This document shows, piece by piece, positions 23,102-35,274 of a stretch of DNA of 64,000 bases. The notes under the pieces are model-generated. The model was not told where the DNA came from and did no database searches. It saw only the letters and a program-made list of their open reading frames with translations. Source of the DNA: Papaver somniferum (taxonomy: Eukaryota > Streptophyta > Magnoliopsida > Ranunculales > Papaveraceae); NCBI RefSeq assembly GCF_003573695.1, contig NC_039368.1, forward strand, positions 14,512,360-14,576,359. The letters are read 5' to 3'. Each line of letters opens with the position of its first letter. The stretch's first letter is position 1. A program made the position numbers and the translations under genes.

Positions 23102-24677
23102 ATGGACAAGGGTGCAGTCTCTATTAACATACCACCAGCCTTTGATGGCACAAATTGCTTATGGTGGAAAAATGCTATGAGTTACTTCTTACAAGCTCGT
23201 GACTTTCAGACATCTGTTCTTGTTTTAAGAGGATATAATACTCCAATGGTCGGAGAAGGAGCGATTTTTGTTCCTAAAGGCATATAAACATATATTAAGA
23301 TTGAAATCAGTGCTGCTAAACGCAACTCGGATAGATTGAATGCTATTATCCACGCCAAAAAACCAGATCTTCGACATCATGTGTCTACGTGCACTAGATC
23401 AAAAGATGTTTGGGATATCTTAGAAACCACATTTGAAGGGAAATCCGCAAAAAAGGAAGCACGACTTCAAAACATAACTTCTGACTGGGAAAACCTTCGT
23501 ATGGCTGATGAAGATTAGTTTGAGGAATTTAATCAAAAATTGTCAGAAATAACGTTTTGTCATTCATTAGGAAAGACTATTCCTGAACGGGATACTGTGA
23601 TGAAAATGCTGAGATCTTTACCAGCTCGATAAGAATCTAAGAAACATGTCATCACTGAAGGAAACGATCTTACTACACTTTTCAGAAGCACCTTTGTTAG
23701 AAAGTTAAAGATCTTTGACCATGAAAATCAAGCTAAAGCTGATAAAATATAACATTCAAGGCACTTAAAAAAACTGATGTGCTTGAGAAAAGTGACAGTG
23801 TTAGCAACTTTGAGAAAAAACTTGTTCATGAATTTTCAGATGAAGATTTTGAAAATTCGGTTTCTCTTAATACAAGACAGTTTAGAGATCTTCTCAAGAA
23901 GAGAAATAAACGGTTCTCAAGAGAACGCCCATCATCATCAGCCAAACCACATGATCGTGTTCCTTCTAAAAAGGTTGATGACTAAAGTGATGATGAGGAT
24001 ATACCAAAGTGCTTCAAGTGTAGAGGTTTCAGTCACTTTTCTAATGAGTGTCCAAATCCAAGGAAATACACTGACAACAAGGGTATTGTTGCTCTTGATG
24101 AAACTACTGATCATTATGATTCAGAAGAAGAAGAATATTTAAGCTTTCAACTTCTAGGTGAAACAGCTAATCATGATGATAGTAGTGATACTCACATCAA
24201 TCTTGACAAGTTGTTTGAAGATCCCTCATCCATATCTTTTTAGGATATAATGGATTTTTCTCTCTATGATGAAAAATCCATTACTGATTCTTCAGGAACA
24301 TCTCAAGTATGTCTCTCAGCTGAAATCAGAAGTGTTCCGGAACCCTTCTCAAATGAACATGTCTTTACTGTACAACTGAAGGTCACGAACTTAAACAATG
24401 TTTCAAGTACAAGCAGAAAGTAAGGTATGTCAACCAACTGCAATGGAGGGCTAGTCGTTTGAAAAATATGTTCAAATTCTTCTAGAAACCAAACTCTTCT
24501 GTGGTATATAACTTTGTTTCTTCTTCTTCTCCTAAGAGTGTGATTGTCTCTAAAGAAAAGGATAATCCAAAAGGAAAGAAGAGATCAAGATTTAAACGAT
24601 CATTTAAAATAGAAATTGACAAACCCATGCAGGAATCAAGTGGTGAGCCTACTAATGCTCAACCCAACACAAACTAA
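23102..24677 (+). pseudogene. Copia gag (UBN2 type) with two zinc knuckles, broken
   Basis: From the ATG at 23102 the frame reads INIPPAFDGTNCLWWKNAM and later DVWDILETTFEGKSAKKEA, the hallmark of UBN2-type Copia gag. In-frame stops occur at 23285, 23516 and about 23630, and the frame shifts near 23760. The next part contains a CCHC knuckle at 24010-24051 (C-X2-C-X4-H-X4-C) and, in another frame, a second CCHC knuckle at 24360-24401. A lysine/arginine-rich tail (KEKDNPKGKKRSRFKRSF) ends at the TAA at 24675. No protease follows. Two knuckles plus a basic tail indicate an RNA-binding capsid protein now inactive. Confidence 0.8.
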
Positions 24678-25121
24678 TTGTGGTGAAAATGCACCTTCTT
24701 GTCACATATGACCTGAAAAGACACAAGAACTGTGCATCCCCAAAGGATTTTGGACAAACTCTCTAGTAAGTGTCTTGAATCTTATTACTTGAATTTCGAT
24801 CCCTTTTCAAGTAATATTTTTAAAGACTTACCTATGTACAAACTTTAAGAAAGGATAAAATTGTATTTTCACCTTTTAGTTTGGTGTTTGTTTCGTGAAC
24901 ACATTTCATTCTTAAAAAGTCGGTCAACTCATGGATTCAATGATTATTAGTCTTCCTTTTTAATAATTCACTATTTTTGGAATTTTTCCACAAACCAAAG
25001 TGGTCATGAAGTTCTATTTATTTGTGTTTACAAGAATCACATACGCAAAATTTATGAGCTATGGTATCTTCAAGTATTATCTCTTCTGGTGGAACCTTTA
25101 TTTGTATAGTTGTTGATTCAA

Positions 25122-25374
25122 CAATGAAAAGTGTCGAGAATTTATATCTTAAGGAGAAGGATTCACTTTTTAAGAGAAAAAAGAAGAACGTGAGGAAACC
25201 TAGAGAAAACTTCTAAAATCAACAGAGGTTTCCTAATATTCTTGAAGAGCTTAAGAAGACAACGATAGAGGTCTTAAGGATATTCTGCAGAAATCTCTCG
25301 AGATTCAATAAGCACTTGTTCAATAACAACCGAGCAGATTTGAAGGAGTTAACGCTCTTATTCATAAACTTTAT
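25122..25374 (+). pseudogene. Short basic/helical second ORF of element 2, interrupted by an LTR
   Basis: ATG at 25122, lysine-rich start (KEKDSLFKRKKKNVRKPREN), one stop, then helical PNILEELKKTTIEVLRIF. A solo LTR inserts at 25375, and an acidic tail with a DDEE-like run seems to resume at 27829. Position and acidic tail recall the end of the second ORF in the 39.7- and 47.5-kb elements, but the body differs. Confidence 0.4.
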
Positions 25375-27828
25375 TGTTAGAGCATTGCTCGGTCGAACTC
25401 ACAAGTGTTGTTATGTCAAGCTTGTTGTCAAATTTAGTTGTCAAAACTATATCCTGATTTCTAGTCTACAATTAGTTAAGTCTCGGTCTAGGATAGAGGT
25501 AGTTGAGAAACAAACCAGTCATCATTTTCGTTCTACCGTTTGAAGGCGAAGATCAACCGAAGCTTTTGGAAAACTTCATCAACAAAAGGTAAGTGAAGAC
25601 TGAACCATCTATTTCTCAAGTTATATTCACTTTTCTATCCATGAGACATTTGTCGCATAACTAATTAGACTAGCTTGCATAGACAAGAATTTCAAGTCGA
25701 GCACTAATTATTTAGCTTAAAAATTTCTCGAAATATAATGACTAATCTTAATGAACATTTGTTCATACTTGATCGATTTCGGTAGAGAAAAATTTATTGC
25801 TCGGATCCAAATCATGATTTAAGTTTATCATTTGAAAATAGCCTGGAATAGTGATATGTGTCATTGATGTTATTCGGGAATGTTTCGAATTGATTTAGAG
25901 AAAAATATTGAACTACTGTATTCATAGTACAAGACAGTGTTATCAGTCGTACAAACTGAGATAATTGTTATAAGTCTGAAGTCGTATTACATGTGCTCGT
26001 ACACGTAGTGGAGTAGCTATATATCGACTTACAAATTTGTGTATTACGCATATTCGTATGTACATCATGGGAAAATCTGTTTGATTTGTGATCCGGATAG
26101 GTATGCATATTCGTATGCAAAACATTTTGAAATTGTGGTAAGGGAACCGGGTTTAAGTATCTAAACTGGTATGCGAACCAATACAGTTTTGTTCCCGAGC
26201 CAGTTTAGTACCCAAACCTTTACGCAAACTGAAAATCTTCTTTGAACTCCGGAACCGGTAAGTCTAAAGGTTTCCAAAATGGTTCGCAAACTGAAAAAGT
26301 TCTGTCAACTATGGAACTCAGTTTTGCACCTAAGTTTGCAAACCGGTACGTGAACTGAAAATTTTCTGTCAACTCCAGAACTCATTTTTGCTCATACGTT
26401 TGCAAACCGGTACGCGTACTATGACTCAGCCGGTTCCCAAATGACTCATGTATTGGTACTTTGTGCATTTATCAACTATGTTGATTATGATTCAATTGTG
26501 ATTGAATTATTTCTATGAGATAATTTGCATTTAATCAATTCTCTAAAAACACTATTTGATCACATTATTGTGACTCGAGATCAATCTTTTGTGTTCATGA
26601 AAATGAGTATAACCTTTTAAGTTCAAACCGGCTAGTTTCGGGTAACCATGTTGAATATAGTCTTTGTACACGATTCGGTTATGGTTTACCTAAACAGAGT
26701 GTATATCTTATTTATGTGAATGAGACTCAAAGTTTTCATCTAACTGTGAACATTTTTGCTTGATTCCAAAGTTATCTTAGCTTAAAACTAAAGCAACCTA
26801 CTTTGAATGTATATATAAGGGGAACTCTTGGCAACTGGAATCTTTGAATCCTGACACTACTTTTTGGTGTGTCCTAATTGTATCTAGAGTTGTCCTCTCC
26901 AGAAATCCAGTTATCTTTTATCTTGATAACTTGAGTATCTTGATCTTGTTCGATTGTTGATTTATCACTTGAACAAGATAGATAGAAATCACAAAGTTCT
27001 CTTCCTCTCAACTTTGTGATTCCTAAAGTTTTATACTTGTGAGGTCGATAATAATCTAGACTTCACTCTGGGTTGCATAAGTCCGTATTTTGAGAATATC
27101 TAGACTTTTGTCAAATTTCTTTTGATTTCCATCATCCTATGTTTGATTTGATCATCCGTTTCGATCGTAATCAGAAAATCAATTATATAGGCTTAATCCG
27201 TGGGAGGAGGATTTGGTTTAAGTCTTCAATTGTGTCGAAATAACTTTTGGTTGGTGTAACGACATCTAAGGGAATCAATTGCGTGGAGTCCTGCTAGGAT
27301 TTAAGAGGCGTAAGGAGCGCGACTGTACCAGAATCAGTAGGAGACTGAGTTCAGTCTCAACTAACAGACAGAAATTAATTGGTAGCAGGTTAGTGTCTGT
27401 AGCGGCTTAATACAGTTTGGTGTTTAATCTGGACTAGGTCCCGGGGTTTTTCTACATTTGCGGTTTCCTCGTTTACAAAATTTCTGGTGTCTGTATTATT
27501 TGTTTTTCCGCATTATATTGTTTATTTTTACAATTGAAATATCACAGTTTGTGCGTTGATCAATCAGAGTAGATACATTCAACCTAGTTTGTTGATTACG
27601 ACTTGATTGATCCTTGGACATTGGTCTTTGGTACTGTCCAAGAACTCTCTTTGTAATTAGGATCACGAATTCAATTCTGTAAATGTTCTAATAATAAGAG
27701 AGGGAGAGAGATATAACTCTGAACACTTTCCTTGATTGAGTTTTAACTCTCGGAGTTGTGTTGAGTTTGTCTATACATATTGCCTACGAAAAAGTTGGTG
27801 GTGTATTTTGGTACCCCTAGTGTTTTCA
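25375..27828 (+). mobile_element. Solo LTR, subfamily C, nested in element 2
   Basis: 2454 bp, begins TGTTAGAGCATTGCTCGGTC and ends GTACCCCTAGTGTTTTCA. The motif array at 26150-26420 uses CCGGTACGCG / TTTGCAAACCGG pieces. Flanks TTTAT and CCTAT differ by two C-to-T type changes, compatible with a decayed 5-bp target duplication. No primer site follows. Confidence 0.75.
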
Positions 27829-29427
27829 CCTATGTTCGTTGTCAGTTGATGATGAAGAGTTCGGTGATGATAAACTTTCTTCAAATATTCTTTACTACTT
27901 AACTTCTTGTAGAAATTTTATTCTTATTGTTTAAGTAGGAACATTGTTTAGCTTTTGGATTGGTTCTTATGCCTTATATTAGCTATTCCAAATACTATCA
28001 TCTTCCATGTTTAAAGTTTAATTAATTAAATTTTATTTTGGAATATGACTTGAAATATCTAATCTTCATGGATTATATATATGTATTGCTTATTTTGTGA
28101 GATCTGTCCATTGCTATCAGATTCTGGTGATTAGAACATATATCTTATATTTTCTCATAGGTTAAGCTCTTAACTCTTCCGAAAGAGGAGTAAACTATTT
28201 TGAGAATGGAAATATTGATCTCTTCATGATTACAATTTTGTGAATATACTGTTACAGGATTCCGTAAGATGTTCTCTAGGAATCTACTTACTTCCTTGAT
28301 TGCATAACCGCAAGGGAGTAAGTGGTGAACTTAAATCTCTACGCTCGTACATGGTTAGCGAAGTTATAGTTCTTATGTTGAGTCATATCGCACTAATTGT
28401 TCTCTTGTTCATAACTGGTGTAGAGAATAATTTTTGTCGATGATTATTTTTCTCACGAAAATTTTGTATCTTAGTGCCTCTAACACTAAGATCGCTATTT
28501 TTAACAACTTTGTTTGTGACTTGCGAGAAGAGAAAAAAATATTGGGATACTTATTTACTTTGATAGTAACTGGCGAGTAAATTTGTATGTACAAGAAAAT
28601 CCTTATCTTGTGATTAAAGTTAAGATCGCTCTTGTTGTTCTTTCGGAGATGACATCAAATAGGGGAGAGTTCTTTTGAAATGGTACTTAATGGTAATATC
28701 TTTGTGGGGACGGTGAATGTGTAATTGTAGGAGATTCTTGTACCTTTATATCTCCTTAACGCGAACCGAGTGTACTTGGTGAAATCTTCTAAACTAAATG
28801 TTGGTATGTGTTCTCTAGTCTTGAATACTCTTTTATTTAATTAATCTTGATCCCGATTTTTTGCCTTCGTCAATTTTGTTGACAAAAAGGGGGAGAATTA
28901 TTAAGTAGTATCTATAATTGAAAAATAAGTAGATATAGTTATTTATAATGAAAGAGAATTATTCATCTTTTGTAATTGAAATTAGATATGGCTTTTTGGA
29001 ACATCATGTAAGGGGGAGTGGATTATTATCTATAGGTTTTTACCTATTTTGCAAAATATGTAAATATTGACTAAGGGGGAGAACATATAACCGTAGTATT
29101 TCTTCGAAGTTGTGGTGCAATTGAACTTTGAGGAAGATAACAATATTGTGTTTTTGTATAACAACCGATGAGTAGAGTGTGATTACCTCATTATAATATA
29201 ACTCTGTTTGAGTATTCTCATAAGTTGTTATCGCTACGGATCTTCAACAACAAAGGTGATAAACGAACACATGCAGAACCATAAAAGAACTTGAAGTACG
29301 AAAAATTCATGACCTTTGCTGAAGAACCAAGAAAATCAAGCATAGTGTATTGAGCTGAAAAGTTTATTTATGTTGAATCCATATGTATTTAATAGTTTTA
29401 TCACTAAAATTGACAAAGGGAGAATAT
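27829..29427 (+). other. 3' noncoding region of element 2
   Basis: Similar in plan to the other elements' 3' region: purine tracts near 28658, 28884, 29010, 29072 and the terminal AAAGGGAGAATAT before 29428. The hairpin array is eroded; only pieces such as TCCGTAAG (28262) and TCTTATGTTGAG (near 28371) remain. Confidence 0.6.
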
Positions 29428-30286
29428 TGTTAGAGCAATACTCGGTTGAACTCACAAGTATTGCTATCTCAATCTTGTTTTCAATGTTACTTGATCAAAA
29501 CTATATCTAAATTTCTAGTCTACTAAGTCAAGTCTCGGACTAGGTTAGAATTTGGTAGTTGAGTATCATACATCACCCTTGAAGACTGAAGATCGACGAA
29601 GACATTTGGAGAACTTCTGTATCAGGTATGTGAAGACTGAACCATTCTGTTTACTCACTATCTTACCATTTTATCTTTTCGAGACGATCTCGTATGACTT
29701 GTAGTATATATACAGAAAAGATATTTTGAGTCAAGCTTGTCTTGTTAAAAATCTCGAAAATATGATTCTAGCAAAGATGTTCAACGATTCTGCACAATAT
29801 TAGTTCTAAGCAATCTATTTTTTGAATTAATTTGTGGATCAATTGAAAATTTCCCAAATGATTTTATCATGTGGGAATGTTTAAAACATCATAAGATATA
29901 AATATTGAATTATCTCTCAGGGTATAGGTTGGCGAACCAGTTCGCAAACTATAGAAATATGAGTATAATACTACAGGAGGGTTGGCGAACCAGTTCGCAA
30001 ACTGCAAGTTCAGATAGGAACAATTCACGAGCCATTGTGAACTGATTTATTAAAGTTGGTATTATAGGCTAGCAGTTGGCGAACCCAGTTCACGAGCCGT
30101 AGTAAACTGAGTTCAGTAGTCTTGTAGGGTTGGCGAACCCGGTTCACGAACCGCTACACCCTGAATCGTGAACAAGCCTAACGATTCACGAACCTTTTTA
30201 CCAACTGTCCCATTAGATTTTAGCAAATTCTCAAAGACTTGATCTTTAAATATGTTTGGCATTGCCAGAACTCTGTCAAACACTTC
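29428..30286 (+). repeat. 3' LTR of element 2, truncated
   Basis: Starts TGTTAGAGCAATACTCGG. From 29821 it aligns with the 5' LTR from 21151, including the GGCGAACCAGTTCGCAAACT motifs. It is cut at 30286 by the start of another LTR. Confidence 0.7.
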
Positions 30287-31325
30287 TGTTAGAGCATTGC
30301 TGTGCCGAACTCACAAGTGTTACTATCTCAAGCTTGTTGTCAAATTTAGTTGATCAAAACTATATCTTGATTTCTAGTTTACATTTATTCAAGTCTCGGA
30401 TTAGGATAAAAATGTGTAGTTGGGTACCAGACATCACTGCGTTCTACCGTTTGAAGGCGAAGATCAACAAAAGACATTGGAGAACTTCATCAAAAAACGG
30501 TAAGTGAAGACTAAACCAACCTATTAAATCAAGTTTTCACCTTTCTATCTATGAGACTAAGTCTCATGACTAAGTGTACATCCACAATAGAAATTTCTAG
30601 TCAAGTTTATCTTGATAATTATTCTCGATATATGAATGACCAAGCTTAAGAATATTTGATAAAAACTTGATGAATTTGGTTAAGAATAATTTATTGTTTA
30701 TGATATAAATCATGATTCAATTTAATAATTTGAAAATATCCTGGAACAGTGGTATGTATAATTGATGTTATTCGGGAATGTTTCAAATCGATTATTAGAG
30801 AGATATAAAACTACTTTAAATCTGGATACAAGATAATAAACATACCAGTTCATGTACTGGCGTAACTGTTATAGGTCTGGAGATGTAGTACATGTACCCA
30901 GTACATGTACCGACGTAGATATAGTTCGACAACATCTTTGGTACACATACCCGGTATGGATACCAAGAGATCTATTGACTCGAGAACTCAGAAATGTACA
31001 ATGCCTAATATGGATACCAAAAACATTTGTAGAATCCTGAACTGTTTTTGTCTTAAAGGTACACATACCCGGTATACATACTATGACGAAAATAACTCAC
31101 GAGCTGGAAATAAGTACACATACTTACCCGGTCGAATCTATTTAGATGCATCAAAATTGTTTCTATGAGATAATTAAGCATTTGAAAAAATATCTAAAAA
31201 CACATCTAGGCATATTTGATCATATTATAACCTATGTTTGTGACTCAAGATTAAAGTTTAAAAGTGTTATATGAAAATAGCTAAGCTTATAGTTCGTCTG
31301 GCTCGTTTCGGCTAACCTTTCATGA
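30287..31325 (+). repeat. 5' half of an LTR (subfamily C relative)
   Basis: Starts TGTTAGAGCATTGCTGTGCC. Its U3 motif array (30840-31130) is of GGTACACATACCCGGTAT and GTACATGTAC type. It breaks off near GGCTAACC at about 31320. Confidence 0.65.
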
Positions 31326-32340
31326 ACAAGTTATTAAGCCGCTACAGACACTAGCTTACGACCAATTAACTTCAAAATGGTATGTAGTTGAGCCCTAAAA
31401 GGTATCCCACCGATTAAGGTACAGTCGTGCTCCTTACACCTCTTGAATCTCAGCAAGACTCCGCACAATTGATTCCTTTAAATGACGTCCAACCAACTAA
31501 GAGTTGTTTCAACTCAATTGAAGACTTTAAACCAAATATTCCTCCCACATATTAAGCCTATATAATTGATTTCTTGATTACGATAGAACCGTATGATCAA
31601 AATCAAACGTATGATCAAGGTGATGGAAATCGATAGCAATTTGACAAAAGTCTAGCTATCTTCAAAATCCGGATTTATGCAACCCGAAGTGTAACCTAGA
31701 TTAATATTCACCTCACAAGTATAAAACTTGTGGAATCGACAAAGTTTGAGACGAAGAGAACTTTGATGATTTCTATATATCTTGATCAATGGAGAAAGCT
31801 CTCCAAACAATCAAGATCAGGATACTCAATTTATCAAGGAAAGATAACTGGACTTGGATTCACAAATCCCTATGAAGTCTTTATTGTCGCTAAACCCTAA
31901 AAAGGTTAGGAATAGTAAGACTCTAGATACAACTAGGACACATCAAAAAGTAGTGTCGGGGTTCAAAGATCCCAATTGCTTGAAGTTCCAATTTTATAGA
32001 CATTCAAAGCATAGGTTGATTTAAGTTTAAGCTAAGATAACTTAGCAACCAAGAAAAAAATATCCACCATTAGACGAATCTTTGAATTCGATTATTATAA
32101 GCAAGATATACACTCTGGATAGGTGAAAGCGTAACTGAACCGTGTGCAAAGATTATGTTCAACATGGTTAGCCAAAACTAGTCGTTTGAACTTAAAAGCT
32201 TAACCTTTATTTTTATAAACAAATAAGACATTAACTCTGACTGACAAACATGTGATCAATAAAGTCTACTGTTTTTATATAGAATTAATCAAATTCTAAT
32301 TACCTTGAAGAAATAATTTAAATACAGTTGAAAATATAAT
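31326..32340 (-). repeat. Inverted LTR fragment fused to the previous one
   Basis: On the minus strand this reads as middle-to-3' LTR sequence (e.g. the complement of GTCTGTAGCGGCTTAATA near 31350 and of GTGTGTCCTA-type sequence near 31940). It therefore faces the 30287-31325 half head-on as a fold-back structure. It stops where the next plus-strand LTR begins. Confidence 0.6.
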
Positions 32341-34698
32341 TGTTAGAGCATTGCTCGTTCGAACTCGCATGCGTTCCTATCTCAAGCATGTTTGTCAATG
32401 TTAGTGATCAAAACTATAAGTCTTGATTTCTAGTCTACTATAGCTAAGTCTCGGACTAGGATAGAAAGTGTAATTGAACTCAAGGACTTCATGGCGATTC
32501 ATCATACAAGAAGAAGAACTACTCAAGGAACCGGTGGACCTTCTCGACAAAAAGTTATGTGAAGACTTGAACTTATCTGTCACTCAAAATTCTATCTACT
32601 CTATCTCCTACTTCTTGAGACAAAAAGTCGTATGCTATATATAGACTTAGATTATACACATTTTCTATTTCGAGCCGAGTATACCTCGCCTATCTATATC
32701 TCGAAATATGTGTTGGTAAGCGTTTCGTTTCGACATGTTTATCTTTACCTAGTGACGAAAGTCATGATATGTTTCAATTACTTTGAAAATTGCTTTGACG
32801 AGAAATGGTGTAACAACGATATAACGTCCTCTAAGAATGTTTCAACGGTTGGAATGAGAGTTTAGATTACATAACCAATAATGTACATAAGTATTGTTGT
32901 GGAAACACATATGTGCATAAGTCATATCCTTTGAACCAAAATTTGCGAACTTTGTTGATCAAGAGAAACCAGAAGAACGGCATGCTGCCAAGTCTGCGAA
33001 CTCAGTCCACGAACTGCCGAACTTCTCATCCCGAGAAATTCTGCTGGAGTTGACAAACTTGTTACGTGAGTACCAGTCCGCGAACCCAGTTCGCGAACCG
33101 AAGGAAAGTCTTTGCCGAGATTTTCTGCTGGAGTTTGTAAACTCTGCCCGGTTGCTTAAGTCCGCGAACCTAGTGTGCGAACTTAAGAAGGTTATATATC
33201 TGAATATGATTTCTTAACTTAAACTTATAAAGATTAAGGAATGCAATTTGAAAACCGTGGCTATAAATTTCATGAACTGATTCGAGTGAATCAAATCATC
33301 TTTGCTTCAATTGTGTCTTGTGTAGTACATAAGATTTCCTTGCAATTGAACAACTCTCTAACTAGTTCATTTGAGTCATTTGAACTAGTTATGTGAATAA
33401 GAATATGGTTGGTATGAAATGCACATATGGCTAACCTTTTGGATAACTATTGTTGAACCAACAATGTACACGTTTGGGTACGGTTAAAAAACCTAGAAGC
33501 GTGCATTTCATTTGTGTATAACAAGCTAAGTTTTCGATCTAACGGTTGAGAAATATTAGCTTGAATCTAAATCAGGTTTTCATCGAACGATGAATATTGT
33601 TTGCTTTGTTACCAAGGAGAAACCCTGATTTGAAAGACTATATAAGGGGACATCTAGCAACTCTGCAAAACTAATCCCCACACTTCACGTGTGATACTAG
33701 TTTGCGTGCTAGAGTCGTTTCTCCTTTAACCTTTGGTTTTCTTCTTCTAAAACTTGGTTAACGACTTAAAGACTTCATTTGGATTGTGAAGCCAGACCGA
33801 TACTACTTTTATCGAAGTTGAGTGATCTGATCTTGCATCTTCTATCATACGAGTACAATCAGATTGATTGGCTTGAGATTAATATCTCCTATAGGCAAGA
33901 TATTAAAAGTAGCCACAAACATCTTCGTCTGATTGTTTGTGATTCCACAACATCTTGTTTCGCTACCATACGATTAAGATTGTTGTGAGGTAATTGATTT
34001 ATCTAGGCTGTTCTTCGGGAATATAAGACCGTATTATCAATCGGTTCCTGTTCACCTTGATTATTATTAAAAGACGGAAGAAAAACTTTAGGGTTTTTCT
34101 GTGGGAGACAGATTCATCCTTTGATAGACTTGTCTGCGTGAGACAGATTTGTTTATTGTCAAAGCCTGCGATTTTGGGTCGTAGCAACTCTTAATTGTGG
34201 GTGAGATCATCTAAGGCAATCAAGTGCGCAGTATCCTGCTGGTATCAAATGCGTAGGGAGTACAATTGTACCTTGGATCATTGGGAGACTGATTGGGGTT
34301 CAACTACAGTCCAGTCCGATGTTACCCGTGAGTATGCTAGTGTCTGTAGAGGCTTAATACAGTGTGTGTTCAATCTGGACTAGGTCCGGGGTTTTTCTGC
34401 ATTTGCGGTTTCGTCGTTAACAAAATTTCTGGTGTCTGTGTTATGTCAGTTACCGCATTATATTATTTCGGTTGATCTTGAATATTGAATTTAGAGACCA
34501 TCCAAGTATTCTTCGTAACAATCAGGTTCATGGAATCATTGCCTATATACATACTGATTTAGAAGAGGTAAAGATATAAAATCTATATACATATTGATAA
34601 GTATCATTGAGTTGGTCTACTTGCAATTGTATTAGGTTTTGTCCTTACAGGTTGCCGAACGAAAAGTTGGTGGTGTACTCGGTACCTTCTCCTTTTCA
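32341..34698 (+). repeat. Chimeric LTR: subfamily A body with subfamily B-like 3' end (copy 1)
   Basis: Starts TGTTAGAGCATTGCTCGTTC, follows the element-1 LTR to about 34455, then switches to sequence like the end of the element-2 LTR (GTTGGTCTACTTGCAATTGT, then CTCCTTTTCA). TATA at about 33639. No primer site follows. Also present at 42495-44842. Confidence 0.75.
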
Positions 34699-35270
34699 TG
34701 CATGAATCTCCAACTTTTAGATATTTTAGAGTCACGTAGCATATATTTTTCTAAGTTTACATACAAAGTTCTTACCAACATAACTGAACTTAGATGTGGT
34801 ATATAACATCAATTCGGTTTCTTATATGTTTGAAAGTAATTTTTGGATTTAACTATGGCGGTGGAAAATTAGGTGCGGAAAGAATTTAGTATTCGAGTTT
34901 CTGCTCAATCATTAGTGGAGACTACTTGTTGTTACATCGAGTGAGGCACCGGGCATTCAATTATTTGTAGCTGTCTAAAAATTATCCTGTAGAGTTTGTG
35001 TCATCCTATGCTAATTCTGGGTAGAATGATGGGATACCCAACTTCGTACCAATTTCAGCACTACTTTCCGATCTCTTGAGTGTTATTTCTTCAATCACGA
35101 GGGTGTCATCAGAATCACTAAATTACAACATCTCTTGTAATATTGTTTGCAGTTAAAACCTTTATCTCTATCGACAAAAACAGGTCAATGGAAACACCAT
35201 CATCATCAACAAGCAGAGCATCACATATTTGAAGAAAGTTAACGAGGTTCAAGGTTTACAAGCAACGATA
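34699..35270 (-). other. Unassigned segment with a coding-like minus-strand stretch
   Basis: Not LTR-like. On the minus strand about 35130-35020 reads DSDDTLVIEEITLKRSESSA... for roughly 36 codons before a stop, then further stop-broken sequence. Duplicated at 44843-45410. Family not recognised. Confidence 0.3.
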
Positions 35271-35274
35271 TAAG

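Larger units (their letters stand above)
21140..30286 (+). mobile_element. Decayed long-LTR Copia-like element 2 (subfamily B), with a nested solo LTR
   Basis: 5' LTR remnant 21140-23037, primer site 23040-23051, internal to 29427, 3' LTR from 29428. The internal region is split by a solo LTR (25375-27828) and without it is about 3.9 kb, so again too short for pol. The 5' LTR lacks roughly its first 400 bp at the junction with the Gypsy remnant. The 3' LTR is cut at 30286 by another LTR. Collinear stretches such as the one starting near 21151 and 29821 identify the two LTRs. Confidence 0.75.

Noticed and set aside
30852..31168. Overlapping ORFs on both strands near the TACACATACC motifs
   Set aside because: Produced by the palindromic U3 motif array of an LTR; no protein-like composition.
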